This document shows, piece after piece, positions 27,584 through 36,043 of a DNA stretch of 61,439 bases (position 1 is the stretch's first letter; each line of letters starts with the position of its first letter). Position numbers and translations under genes: made by a program. Source of the DNA: Physcocola sp002396385 (lineage in GTDB: Bacteria; Bacteroidota; Bacteroidia; Bacteroidales; Paludibacteraceae); the NCBI GenBank assembly GCA_946535435.1, contig CAMNDM010000016.1, positions 1 through 61,439 on the forward strand, written 5' to 3'. The notes below the pieces were generated by a model that was not told the origin of the DNA, ran no database searches, and worked only from the letters and a program-made list of their open reading frames with translations.

Positions 27584-27623
27584 GTAGGGTGTATCGAAAC
27601 GATATGCCCTACATTCTTTTTCT
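27584..27623 (+). terminator. terminator of ABC-methyltransferase operon
   Basis: 13-bp stem with two G-T pairs, GTAGGGTGTATCG (27584-27596)/CGATATGCCCTAC (27600-27612), loop AAA, followed by ATTCTTTTTC. Confidence 0.8.
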
Positions 27624-27780
27624 ATCTATGCCCCCTAAATAAGGTGTTTACCTGCTTGGTAATATGGAGACTAACAAGAAGACTGGATTACTCCGGCCCC
27701 CCATTCAAAATCAATAAACACTACCATTCACTTGTTTCCCATAAAAGCTATAAACCCGTCTCCCGGCCAAATTCAACCCA

Positions 27781-28560
27781 TTACCCGCATGCCACGTCAA
27801 GCACCATCATCAGCACAAAACCAATGGCAAAGCCTATAGTGCTGTGGTTAGAGTGTATTCCGGCAGAAGCCTCAGGTATCAACTCTTCAATAACCACATA
27901 GAACATGGCGCCGGCAGCAAAAGCCAACAAATAGGGAAGCACCGGCACAGCCACAGCGGCCAACATCAGTATAGCAACCGATCCTAACGGCTCGATAATT
28001 CCACTCAACGAACCAATGGCAAACGAACGCCAACGGCTGTTTCCTTCTGCACGCATCGGCACAGAAATAATAGCTCCCTCGGGTATGTTTTGTATGGCTA
28101 TGCCAATCGACACCGCCAACGCACTAGCCAGCGAGATGTTGGAAACACCGTTTTCTGCACCAGCGAAAACAACGCCTACAGCCATTCCTTCGGGTAAGTT
28201 ATGGATAGATACCGCCAACGCCAGCATGGTCGTCCGCGACAAACGAGAGCGGACACCCTCTGGCTGATCAGTCCCTAAATGAAGATGGGGTGTCAGAACA
28301 TCAATTACCAGTAAAAAACCTATTCCCAACAAAAAACCTACAGCAGCTGGTATTACTGACAAACGACCTGAAGCCGACTCCAACTCGATAGCCGGATCTA
28401 AAAGCGACCAGAAACAGGCAGCCACCATTACCCCAGAAGCAAAACCGAGCAACGATTTTTGCAAAGTTGGAGACATATGTTCCTTAACAAAAAAAACGAA
28501 CGACGCCCCCAACAATGTTCCAAGAAACGGAATTAGAATAGCTATTAAAAAAACCGACAT
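27781..28560 (-). CDS. ZIP family divalent metal transporter
   Basis: 259 residues and eight predicted membrane helices. The two ZIP signature helices are clear: SIHNLPEGMAVGVVF (His-Asn-Leu-Pro-Glu-Gly, about 118-132) and AIQNIPEGAII (about 154-164), which form the binuclear metal site. A variable loop contains LTPHLHLGTDQ. The family (ZupT/GufA-like) imports zinc, iron or manganese into the cytoplasm. It converges with the ABC-methyltransferase operon and has its own promoter at 28617-28648, so it is a separate unit that reinforces the metal theme of this region. Confidence 0.85.
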   Translation of the reverse strand: MSVFLIAILIPFLGTLLGASFVFFVKEHMSPTLQKSLLGFASGVMVAACFWSLLDPAIELESASGRLSVIPAAVGFLLGIGFLLVIDVLTPHLHLGTDQPEGVRSRLSRTTMLALAVSIHNLPEGMAVGVVFAGAENGVSNISLASALAVSIGIAIQNIPEGAIISVPMRAEGNSRWRSFAIGSLSGIIEPLGSVAILMLAAVAVPVLPYLLAFAAGAMFYVVIEELIPEASAGIHSNHSTIGFAIGFVLMMVLDVACG

Positions 28561-28616
28561 AGCAATCAGTGTTTATTTAAATTCTTAGTTCAGAAAAATC
28601 TGTTCACTCATTCATA

Positions 28617-28648
28617 CAAATATAATATATAATTTTCTAATATACAAC
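28617..28648 (-). promoter_or_regulatory. promoter of ZIP transporter gene
   Basis: Minus strand: GTTG (28645-28648), 20-bp spacer, TATATTTG (28617-28624). Transcript start near 28610, about 50 nt before the ATG. Confidence 0.55.
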
Positions 28649-28685
28649 TTTTTACACTAATCAAAAAGCCTTTTCTCCTACAAAA

Positions 28686-28716
28686 AGAGGAGGCCATACC
28701 TTCACAGCATGACCTC
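28686..28716 (-). terminator. weak hairpin downstream of rubredoxin gene
   Basis: Imperfect stem GAGGAGGCCAT/ATGACCTCC with a minus-strand tail CTCCTCTTTTTG. It is the only terminator-like structure after the 28743 stop. Confidence 0.4.
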
Positions 28717-28742
28717 CCCAAGTATTAACCTTAATATAACAA

Positions 28743-28904
28743 TTATTCTGCTACCGAAAACTGGTCCTTTCCAACACCACAAAGTGGGCATTCGAAATCT
28801 TCTGGCAGTTCTTCAAACGGAGTACCTGGTTCAATTCCTGCTTCAGGAACACCTATTGCTGGATCGTATTCCCAGCCACATACGTCACATACATACTTTT
28901 GCAT
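28743..28904 (-). CDS. rubredoxin
   Basis: 53 residues from the ATG at 28904. The upstream extension to 28949 is not rubredoxin-like, and it would begin upstream of the predicted transcript start near 28940. The Fe(SCys)4 site is complete: CDVCG near the N-terminus (Cys6, Cys9) and CPLCG near the C-terminus (Cys39, Cys42), with the typical WEYDPA, PGTPFEELPEDF core. A one-electron carrier of the cytoplasm, usually serving superoxide reductase, rubrerythrin or peroxide reduction in anaerobes. It is monocistronic, with a textbook Bacteroidota promoter, and next to thioredoxin and an OxyR-type regulator, so an oxidative-stress role is likely. Confidence 0.95.
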   Translation of the reverse strand: MQKYVCDVCGWEYDPAIGVPEAGIEPGTPFEELPEDFECPLCGVGKDQFSVAE

Positions 28905-28946
28905 AATTTTATAGTATTTGTTAGTAAATAAATCTTGTATTTGACA

Positions 28947-28977
28947 CAAAGATATAAAATTTTGTAATCATTCCAAA
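28947..28977 (-). promoter_or_regulatory. promoter of rubredoxin gene
   Basis: Minus strand: TTTG (28974-28977), 19-bp spacer, TATCTTTG (28947-28954). Both elements match the Bacteroidota consensus exactly. Confidence 0.75.
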
Positions 28978-29090
28978 TTTGAAATCAATTTAATTTTATT
29001 TCTTTCGAATAATCCAGATTTTCCTACTTCTATAGCGCTGTTAAAATCCAGTAACAATTGATAGAATCTATTATTAGATAGAAGAATTCA

Positions 29091-29122
29091 TTTGTTTATC
29101 TATTAAAAAAGAAGAATCTTTG
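29091..29122 (+). promoter_or_regulatory. promoter of thioredoxin gene
   Basis: TTTG (29091-29094), 20-bp spacer, AATCTTTG (29115-29122, one mismatch to TAnnTTTG). Transcript start near 29129, about 22 nt before the ATG. Confidence 0.6.
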
Positions 29123-29150
29123 CACAAGTAACAAACAAAAATTAAAGCGT

Positions 29151-29447
29151 ATGGAAAACTTTAGCAACATTGTAAACAGTGACCAACTGACTCTAGTCGA
29201 CTTCTTTGCCACCTGGTGCGGTCCATGTAAAATGATGCACCCTGTTTTGGAACAACTGAAGGAAGAACTCGGCGACAAGATCCGTATTATCAAGTTGGAT
29301 GTTGAAAAGAATGAAAGTTTGTCAGACTTGTACCGCATTCAATCTGTTCCAACTCTAATGCTTTTCAAAAAAGGAGATGTTATATGGCGCCAAAGCGGAA
29401 CCACTAGCCCTGGTGCGCTGAAAGCTGTAATCGAGAAATTCAGCTAA
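29151..29447 (+). CDS. trxA: thioredoxin
   Basis: 98 residues, slightly shorter than the usual 105-108. The redox-active WCGPCK motif is at 22-27 (Cys23, Cys26), preceded by LVDFFATW. The cis-proline is in SVPTLMLF (about 64-71), and a conserved Gly in FKKGD follows. No signal peptide, so a cytoplasmic disulfide reductase. Own promoter at 29091-29122. It lies 199 bp upstream of the OxyR-type regulator on the same strand and beside rubredoxin, which suggests membership in a peroxide/redox stress group. Confidence 0.93.
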   Translation: MENFSNIVNSDQLTLVDFFATWCGPCKMMHPVLEQLKEELGDKIRIIKLDVEKNESLSDLYRIQSVPTLMLFKKGDVIWRQSGTTSPGALKAVIEKFS

Positions 29448-29598
29448 AAATTATCAAATGTGCACAAGGCTTATTGAAAAAAAACAGATTACAGTATAGC
29501 AGACTCCAACCCAGCACTATGACAGCGACATACACCTGCGAAAACTCCGATTGGAGCATACAGTGTGTATGTTTGTCGTGTTTTAGTAAAAAAAGGAA

Positions 29599-29629
29599 CT
29601 TGGGAAGTCGCATTAGAATACTAGATTTG
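29599..29629 (+). promoter_or_regulatory. promoter of oxyR-like gene
   Basis: CTTG (29599-29602), 19-bp spacer, TAGATTTG (29622-29629). Transcript start near 29636, 11 nt before the ATG. Confidence 0.55.
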
Positions 29630-29646
29630 TCAATCTTCAGGAAGAA

Positions 29647-30573
29647 ATGAATATACAACAGTTACGCTACATTGTAGCCATCGACCGTTTTAGGAATTTT
29701 GCAAAAGCTGCTGAATCGTGCAATGTTTCACAACCCACACTAAGCGCCATGCTATTCAAACTGGAAGAAGAGCTCGATATAAAACTATTTGACCGTACCA
29801 ACAAGTCAGTGACACCAACTAAAGTCGGTAGCAAAATAATTAGTCAAGCCAAGCGGGCACTTATGGAGTTCAACCAGATCGGGCAAATAGTGTTAGAAGA
29901 AAAAGGTGAGATAGGCGGAAAATTCCTACTATCGGTAAGTCCTGCCATTGCACCATACATCTTGCCGAAATTCATTAAGAACTACCGTGCACACTACCCT
30001 GCAGTCGATCTTTCTATCATAGAACTGAAATCTGATAAAATGCAGGAAGCATTGCTGAATGGTGAAATAGACGCTGGCATAAGTACATCGGGCAACATAA
30101 ACGACGGAGTGTTAGAGATACCCTTGTACAAAGAACAGTTCTACGTATATCTGTCGGAAAACTGTTGGCGCAAACTTCGTGTATTCAATCCGGCAGACCT
30201 TGAACACGAATCAATGTGGGTTATGAAAGATGCCCAATGTTTACGTGAAAGCGCTTTCAGTTTCTGCAAATCCAGTAGCAAAGGCCAACACATATACGAA
30301 GCAGGAAGCATTGAGACCCTTATACGTATAGTAGACGAAAACAGCGGTTTCACCATCATTCCCGAAATGCACCTCGGCTTCTTGAACGAATCACAGCGCA
30401 AACACATTCGCCCTATCGAAGGCGAATATAAATCGATGCGTAGCGTATCCATCTACATAAAGGCAGACTACATCCGCCAACAAATGCTCAACACCATCAC
30501 CGACACTCTAAAGATATTTATGCCAAAAGGTATGCTCCACGAAGGCATTGTAAAATATGGCATTAAACTGTAA
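29647..30573 (+). CDS. oxyR: OxyR-type LysR-family hydrogen peroxide regulator
   Basis: 308 residues. N-terminal winged helix-turn-helix of the LysR family (about 2-60, FAKAAESCNVSQPTLSAML, FDRTNKSVTPT), then the effector domain. The decisive feature is the pair Cys198 and Cys207 in QCLRESAFSFC. Their spacing of nine equals that of the peroxide-sensing cysteines 199/208 of Escherichia coli OxyR. Peroxide should form the disulfide and switch the regulator to activate catalase, Dps, AhpCF and thioredoxin genes. It has its own promoter and sits directly downstream of thioredoxin. A probable terminator lies at 30785-30818. Confidence 0.88.
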   Translation: MNIQQLRYIVAIDRFRNFAKAAESCNVSQPTLSAMLFKLEEELDIKLFDRTNKSVTPTKVGSKIISQAKRALMEFNQIGQIVLEEKGEIGGKFLLSVSPAIAPYILPKFIKNYRAHYPAVDLSIIELKSDKMQEALLNGEIDAGISTSGNINDGVLEIPLYKEQFYVYLSENCWRKLRVFNPADLEHESMWVMKDAQCLRESAFSFCKSSSKGQHIYEAGSIETLIRIVDENSGFTIIPEMHLGFLNESQRKHIRPIEGEYKSMRSVSIYIKADYIRQQMLNTITDTLKIFMPKGMLHEGIVKYGIKL

Positions 30574-30775
30574 TTGTTTTTTCGAAATAGACTAGCAGCG
30601 GCAAAATAGACCTTTTAAGTTGATTATCAGCAAAAATAAAGCCTATTTTAAGGGCATAGCTTTCTTAAAGTAATGGCAATAATACTAATAGTAGACTCTT
30701 ACAAGATACTTTACGTATAGTAGTAATCAAATAAACTCTATTTGTATTCTTCTAAAAAAGCTAAACCTATGTACA

Positions 30776-30818
30776 CAAAAAATTGAAAGCCGCAGAAATA
30801 AACTTTTCAGCGGCTTTC
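30776..30818 (-). terminator. intrinsic terminator after the 30865 lipoprotein gene
   Basis: Perfect 9-bp stem GAAAGCCGC (30785-30793)/GCGGCTTTC (30810-30818), with a minus-strand tail of AATTTTTTG. It may also stop rightward transcripts from oxyR. Confidence 0.75.
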
Positions 30819-30864
30819 TTAATCCTAATAACGAAAAACTTTATTTTGCGACTAGATGAATGGG

Positions 30865-31386
30865 TTATTTTATATTTTCTATATATACACGGTCTTCAAC
30901 ATCGGTTCCTGCTGAAAGATCAATTTCAGTATTAGCATAATAATCCATATTTTTTAGAGATAAAGTGTATATATCTCTTCTGAATCCTTGTAAAACAATA
31001 GTGTCGCTATAAGTGCATAAGCATTTGGCCATTACACCATCTCCATCAAGTGGTATGTCGATACTAAATGAATTTCTTCCTAAATTGACTTCAGGAACAC
31101 CATCGTACTCACAATTACGAACAATATTATTAATAACCAATTTTAAGGTTCCGTTATTTGCTGAATAAATATAATCACAATAAGCTGGTGGTAAAAGAGT
31201 TGGATCATCCTTTCCAGCTAACTCATACGGAGAACCTAGACATTGGCTTAGAGATGTACTTACAACTTTGCATTTAGCTTCTTCAATTGGGGTGACATTT
31301 GAATTGTTGTCGTCATCGTCGTCACAAGCAACGAAACCTGCTACTGGTAGTAATGCCATAGCAACAAATAGTAAATTTTTCTTCAT
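30865..31386 (-). CDS. small lipoprotein of unknown function
   Basis: 173 residues. Lipoprotein signal MKKNLLFVAMALLPVAGFVAC (Cys21) followed by five Asp, the acidic signature linked to surface exposure in Bacteroidota. The mature part is a small beta-rich domain with several cysteines (CKVVSTSLSQCL, CDYIYS, NCEYDG, CLCTYSD). I recognise no family. A -7 box (TATATTTG, minus strand) lies at 31456-31463, about 70 bp before the start. It is the last gene before the 343-bp tandem array and could belong to the same accessory region. Confidence 0.6.
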   Translation of the reverse strand: MKKNLLFVAMALLPVAGFVACDDDDDNNSNVTPIEEAKCKVVSTSLSQCLGSPYELAGKDDPTLLPPAYCDYIYSANNGTLKLVINNIVRNCEYDGVPEVNLGRNSFSIDIPLDGDGVMAKCLCTYSDTIVLQGFRRDIYTLSLKNMDYYANTEIDLSAGTDVEDRVYIENIK

Positions 31387-31552
31387 TTTTCTATTTTAAT
31401 TTGTTAAACATTCCTATGAAGGCATAATAACTATATCTGTTTTACCCTTACAAAACAAATATATAAAAAAAACAAAACTTTCGTAATCTTGCAATGATGT
31501 TATTTAGCACTTTTTAATGTGTTGATTTTTATTTGTAACATAAGAATTGATC
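31387..31552. promoter_or_regulatory. AT-rich spacer with -7 box before the 343-bp array
   Basis: Minus-strand TATATTTG at 31456-31463 is the likely -7 element of the lipoprotein gene; no TTTG at the correct distance. The rest, up to the array, shows no structure I can name. Confidence 0.4.
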
Positions 31553-34500
31553 CTGTTATTTGATAAGCAACAATAATACAAGTAGTAAGTAATACTAACA
31601 CTATATAAGAGTTTATTACTTTCAGTAAAGTCGCAGTTTAGTTAGATAAGAACAGAATTAATGAGAACTGCTACAGACCTTTAAACTCTAACATGTCAAC
31701 AGGATAATTGAACTACTCAAATAAATATAGTGTGCGAGATAAGTCTAGCTGACTTTCGTGCAGACTGCTGTCACCATTGCGTAGATAGATTATATTGCCC
31801 ATGTGTGGGTATTCTAGACCTGATACTATCTGGTGTGGATAGAATAATTTGAAGTAATTCGGTAAAACCCAGTATCAGAATGTTGTTTTACTATTTATTT
31901 AATTGATATTCAATAATAATATAAGTAGTAAGTAATACTAACACTATGTAAGAATTTATTACTTTCGGTAAAGTCGCGGTTTAGTTAGATAAGAACAGAA
32001 CTAATGAGAACTGCTACAGACCTTTAAACTCTACCCTATCAACAAGATAATTTAACTACACGAAAAATATGGTGTGCAAAATAAGTCTAGCTGACTTTCT
32101 TGCAGACTGCTGTCAGCATTGTGTAGACAGATTATATTGCCCATGGGGTGGGTACTCTAGACCTGATACTATCTGGAGTGGGATAGAATAATTTGAAGTA
32201 ATTCGGTAAAACCCAGTATCAGAATGTTGTTTTACTATTTATTTGATTGATATTCAATTATAATACTAGTAGTAAGTAACACTAACACTATGTAAGAATT
32301 TGTTATTTTCGGTAAGATCATGGTTTAATAAGATAAGATAAGAATTAATGAAAGCTGCTATGCTCTTAAAACTCTACCCTATCATCTGAATAATTGAACG
32401 ACTGGATTAAATATAGTGTGCGAGATAAGTGTGGCTGCCGTTCTTGCAGACTGCTGTCACCGATGAGAAAATATATTTTTTCCCATAGAGCGTTATACTA
32501 GACCTGATACTATCTGGTGTGGGTAGAATAATTTGAAGTAATTCGGTAAAACCCAGTATCAGAATGCTGGCTTTACTATTTATTTGATTGATATTCAATA
32601 ATAATATAAGTAGTAAGTAATACTAACACTATGTAAGAATTTGTTACTTTCGGTAAAGTCGCGCTTTATTTAGATAAGAACAGAACTAATGAAAACTGCT
32701 ATAGTTTTAAAACTCTACCCCGTCATCTGAATAATTAAACGACTGGATTAAATATAGTGTGCGAGATAAGTGGGGCTGCCTTTCTTGCAGACCGTTTTCA
32801 GTATTGTGTACATAGATTATATTGCGCATAGAGTGGGTATTTTAGACTTGATACTATCTGGTGTGGATAGAATAATTTAAAGTAACTCGTTAAACCCAGT
32901 ATCAGAATGCTGGTTTTACTCGTTATTTGTTTGATATTCAATAATAATACAAGTAGTAAGTAACGCTAACACTATGTAAGAGTTTGTTACTTTCAGTAAA
33001 GTCGCAGATTAGTATGATAAAAACAGATCTAATGAGACGTGTTATCGTTCTTTAAACTATACCCAACCTGTAGAAATATGAACAACTCAACTTATTAATG
33101 CATGAGATAGAACTGTAAGCTGACTTTCGTGTAGATTGATGTCACCGATATAAAGATAGATTATATTGACCATGAGAGGGGATTGTGGACCTGATACTAC
33201 CTGGAGTGGCTAGAATAATTTAAAGTAATTCGGTAAAACTCTCTATCATACTGCTGATTTTACTATTTATTTAATTGATATTCAATAATAATACAAGTAG
33301 TAATTAACACTAACACTATGTAAGAGTTTGTTACTTTCAGTAAAGTCGCAGATTAGTATGATAAGAACAGATCTAATGAGAACTGCTATGGTTCTTAAAA
33401 CTATATACAACCGGTGGAGAATTGAACAACTCAACTAATTAATACATTAGATAGAACTGTTAGCTAGCTTTCGTGCATAACTGCTGTCATTGATGTGAAG
33501 ATAGATTACATAGATCATGGGGTGGGTATTCTAGACCTGATACTATCTGGTGCGGATAGAATAATTTAAAGTAATTCGGTAAAAATCTTTATCATACTGA
33601 TGGTTTTACCATTTATTTGATTGATATTCAATAATAATACAAGTAGTAAGTAATACTAACACTATGTAAGAATTTGTTACTTTCGGTAAAGTCGCAGTTT
33701 AGTTAGATAAGAACAGAACTAATGAAAACTGCTATAGACCTTAAACTCTAACTTGTCAACAAATTGAACTACTCGAATAAATAAGGCGTGCGAGATAAGT
33801 CTTGCTGGTTTTCGTGCAGACTGCTGTCAGCATTGTGTAGATAGATTATATTGCCCATGGGGTGGGTATTCTAGACCTGATACTATCGGGAGTGGGTAGA
33901 ATAATTTGAAGTAATTCGGTAAAACCCGAGAATCAGAATGTTGTTTTACTCTTTATTTAATTGATATTCAATAATAATATAAGTAGTAAGTAATACTAAC
34001 ACTATGTAAGAATTTGTTACTTTCGGTAAAGCAGCAGTTTAGTTAGATAAGAACAGAACTAATGAAAACTGCTATGGTTCTTAAAACTATACCCAACCGG
34101 TAGAAAATTGAAGAACACAACTGATTAATGCATGAGATAGAACTGTAAGCTGACTTTCGTGAGACTGCTTTCACCGATGAGAAGATAGATTTTTTTGCTC
34201 ATGGTATGGTTATTCTAGAAATGATACTATCTGGTGTGGATAGAATAATTTAAAGTAACTCGGTAAAACCCAGTATCAGAATGCTGGTTTTACTCGTTAT
34301 TTGTTTGATATTCAATAATAATACAAGTAGTAAGTAACTCTAACACTATGTAAGAATTTATTACTTTCGGTAAAGTCGCAGTTTAGTTAGATAAGAACAG
34401 AATTAATGAGAACTGTTATAGACCTTTATACTCTACCCTATCAACAGGATAATTTACTAGACGAAAAATATGGTGTGCAAAATAAGTGTGGATGCCTTTC

Positions 34501-35110
34501 TTGCAGACTGCTGTCAGCATTGCGTAGATAGATTATATTGCCCATGGGGTGGGTATTCTAGACCTGATACTATCTGGTGTGGATAGAATAATTTAAAGTA
34601 ATTCGGTAAAACCCAGTATCAGAATGCTGGCTTTACTATTTATTTGATTGATATTCAATAATAATATAAGTAGTAAGTAATACTAACACTATGTAAGAAT
34701 TTGTTACTTTCGGTAAAGTCGCGGTTAATTTAGATAAGAACAGAACTAATAAGAACTGCTACTTACCTTTAAACTTTACCCTATCATCAGAATAATTGAA
34801 AGACAGGAATAATATGGTGTGCAAAATAAGTGTGGCTGCCATTCTTGCAGACTGCTGTCACCATTGCGTAGACAGATTATATTGCCCATACTGTGGGTAT
34901 TGTAGACTTGATACTATCTGGAGTGGGTAGAATAATTTAAAATAATTCGGTAAAACAGGAAAATAAAATTGGTAGTTTTACTATCTATTAAATTGATATT
35001 TCTATAAAATATAAGTAGTAAATACTACTGATATTATGTAAGAAACTGTTACTTTCGGTAAAATCAGAGTCTTATGATGTAAACAGGTAAAACTGAACTT
35101 TGTAAGAAGA
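31553..35110. repeat. tandem array of 343-bp non-coding units (ten full periods plus degenerate end)
   Basis: The marker AGTAGTAAGTAA or a close variant starts at 31581, 31924, 32268, 32609, 32952, 33296, 33642, 33982, 34326, 34669 and 35014, i.e. periods of 340-346 bp with a mean of 343. The last copy is strongly diverged, and a remnant (AAGTAGTATATAAGGATTTATTACTT) stands at 35327. Each unit has a conserved left block (CTAACACTATGTAAGAATTT, TTACTTTCGGTAAAGTCGC), a variable middle in at least two subtypes (CTCTACCCTATCAACAGG or ATACCCAACCGGTAGAAAA), and a conserved right block (GACCTGATACTATCTGG, TTCGGTAAAACCCAGTATC). CTGATACT and AGTATCAG within the right block are inverted. GTAAAAC...GTTTTAC encloses a hairpin whose outer bases persist in diverged copies. 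No reading frame is conserved between units. Confidence 0.93.
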
Positions 35111-35674
35111 TTTAAAAATAACCTACCGCAAGACTAATTAAACAAATACAGTTATTTTGAATGAAACAGATGTGTAACAGACGACCATGAAAAGTTTAGT
35201 CAATGAAGGGATTTCTAAATTCATTGAATAGTGTGAGTAATTTATAGAGTTAGAATACCGGTGTATGTGGAAACGTAACAGGCTCACCCTGTAACAGAAC
35301 AACAGCAGAAATCTACAAAATACTACAAGTAGTATATAAGGATTTATTACTTATAGTATAAACACAGCGATTAAAAAGATTTATGACATAAAATAACAAA
35401 ACTCGATTAACCACTACTCCACTTTTAATATAACAGGAAATTATGAGTTCCGATATCTCAAAATCCATAGAGCAAGAAAGGAGAATTGAACCAACATAAG
35501 TTGCTTTAATAAATAGATTAACAAAACGAACGAAAGACTCGATATAAAATGTGAACTTGACAAAAAAATATGGGGTAAAATGAAATAATTAGAAAAATAA
35601 ATCTATATATAATGTGATTTATTGTAAATTATTGTATTTTTGTCGTTAAAAAATATAGACCAAATCTATCAAAA
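35111..35674. promoter_or_regulatory. degenerate repeat remnants and -7 box before the membrane protein gene
   Basis: Very AT-rich. It contains a decayed 343-bp unit start at about 35320-35370 (with the palindrome TACTACAAGTAGTA) and a -7 box TATTTTTG at 35635-35642, whose TTTTGTCGTTA overlaps the right half of the rep iteron sequence. No TTTG at the correct spacing. Confidence 0.45.
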
Positions 35675-36007
35675 ATGAGTGACAAAAAAGATATCTCTTT
35701 TGAAAGACCAGACACATCAGGAATAAAACTTTGTTATAGACATGGTATAACATACGTCAATATGCTGTACATAACCATTGTTTTGCTTTGCTTGATCTTC
35801 AATAAGAAAAACATTAATGATTTCATAGGTGACCAAAACATAGTCTACAAAATTTTCACCTGTCTTTCATGTTTTTTTATGCTTAGTGGAGTAGTATACT
35901 CTTACGTTAAAGTACTAAAAACACATAAATACTATGTACCTTGGGATACCATCTTGTTTTCATGGGCAGGAATTATAGTATTATTATTTATTATAACCTG
36001 CTTATAA
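35675..36007 (+). CDS. small membrane protein between the array and dnaB
   Basis: 110 residues with three predicted helices at about 27-43 (YVNMLYITIVLLCLIF), 57-78 (IFTCLSCFFMLSGVVYSYV) and 91-110 (ILFSWAGIIVLLFIITCL). No signal peptide and no motif I recognise. It is AT-rich like the flanking repeat and rep-dnaB DNA and converges with dnaB, so it probably belongs to the same replication module. Function unknown. Confidence 0.6.
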   Translation: MSDKKDISFERPDTSGIKLCYRHGITYVNMLYITIVLLCLIFNKKNINDFIGDQNIVYKIFTCLSCFFMLSGVVYSYVKVLKTHKYYVPWDTILFSWAGIIVLLFIITCL

Positions 36008-36035
36008 TTATTCTGCAAAGCCTTTGGGAATAATT
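36006..36035. terminator. hairpin between convergent genes
   Basis: AATTATTC (36006-36013)/GAATAATT (36028-36035), with an inner CAAAG/CTTTG pairing. It sits between the convergent stops of the membrane protein gene and dnaB. It lacks a clear T run, so it is a moderate candidate. Confidence 0.4.
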
Positions 36036-36043
36036 AATATAAA

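Noticed and set aside
32407..32598. Open frame inside the 343-bp array
   Set aside because: It is not conserved in the other units, where stop codons and frameshifts break it.
31600..34700. TACTAAC words in the array as intron branch points
   Set aside because: This is a chance match to a eukaryotic signal; nothing else suggests splicing.
31553..35110. Short peptides starting at the ATG(A/G)AAACTGCTAT block of each unit
   Set aside because: Lengths range from 7 to about 40 codons with different downstream sequences, and one unit has ATA in place of ATG. No protein is conserved.
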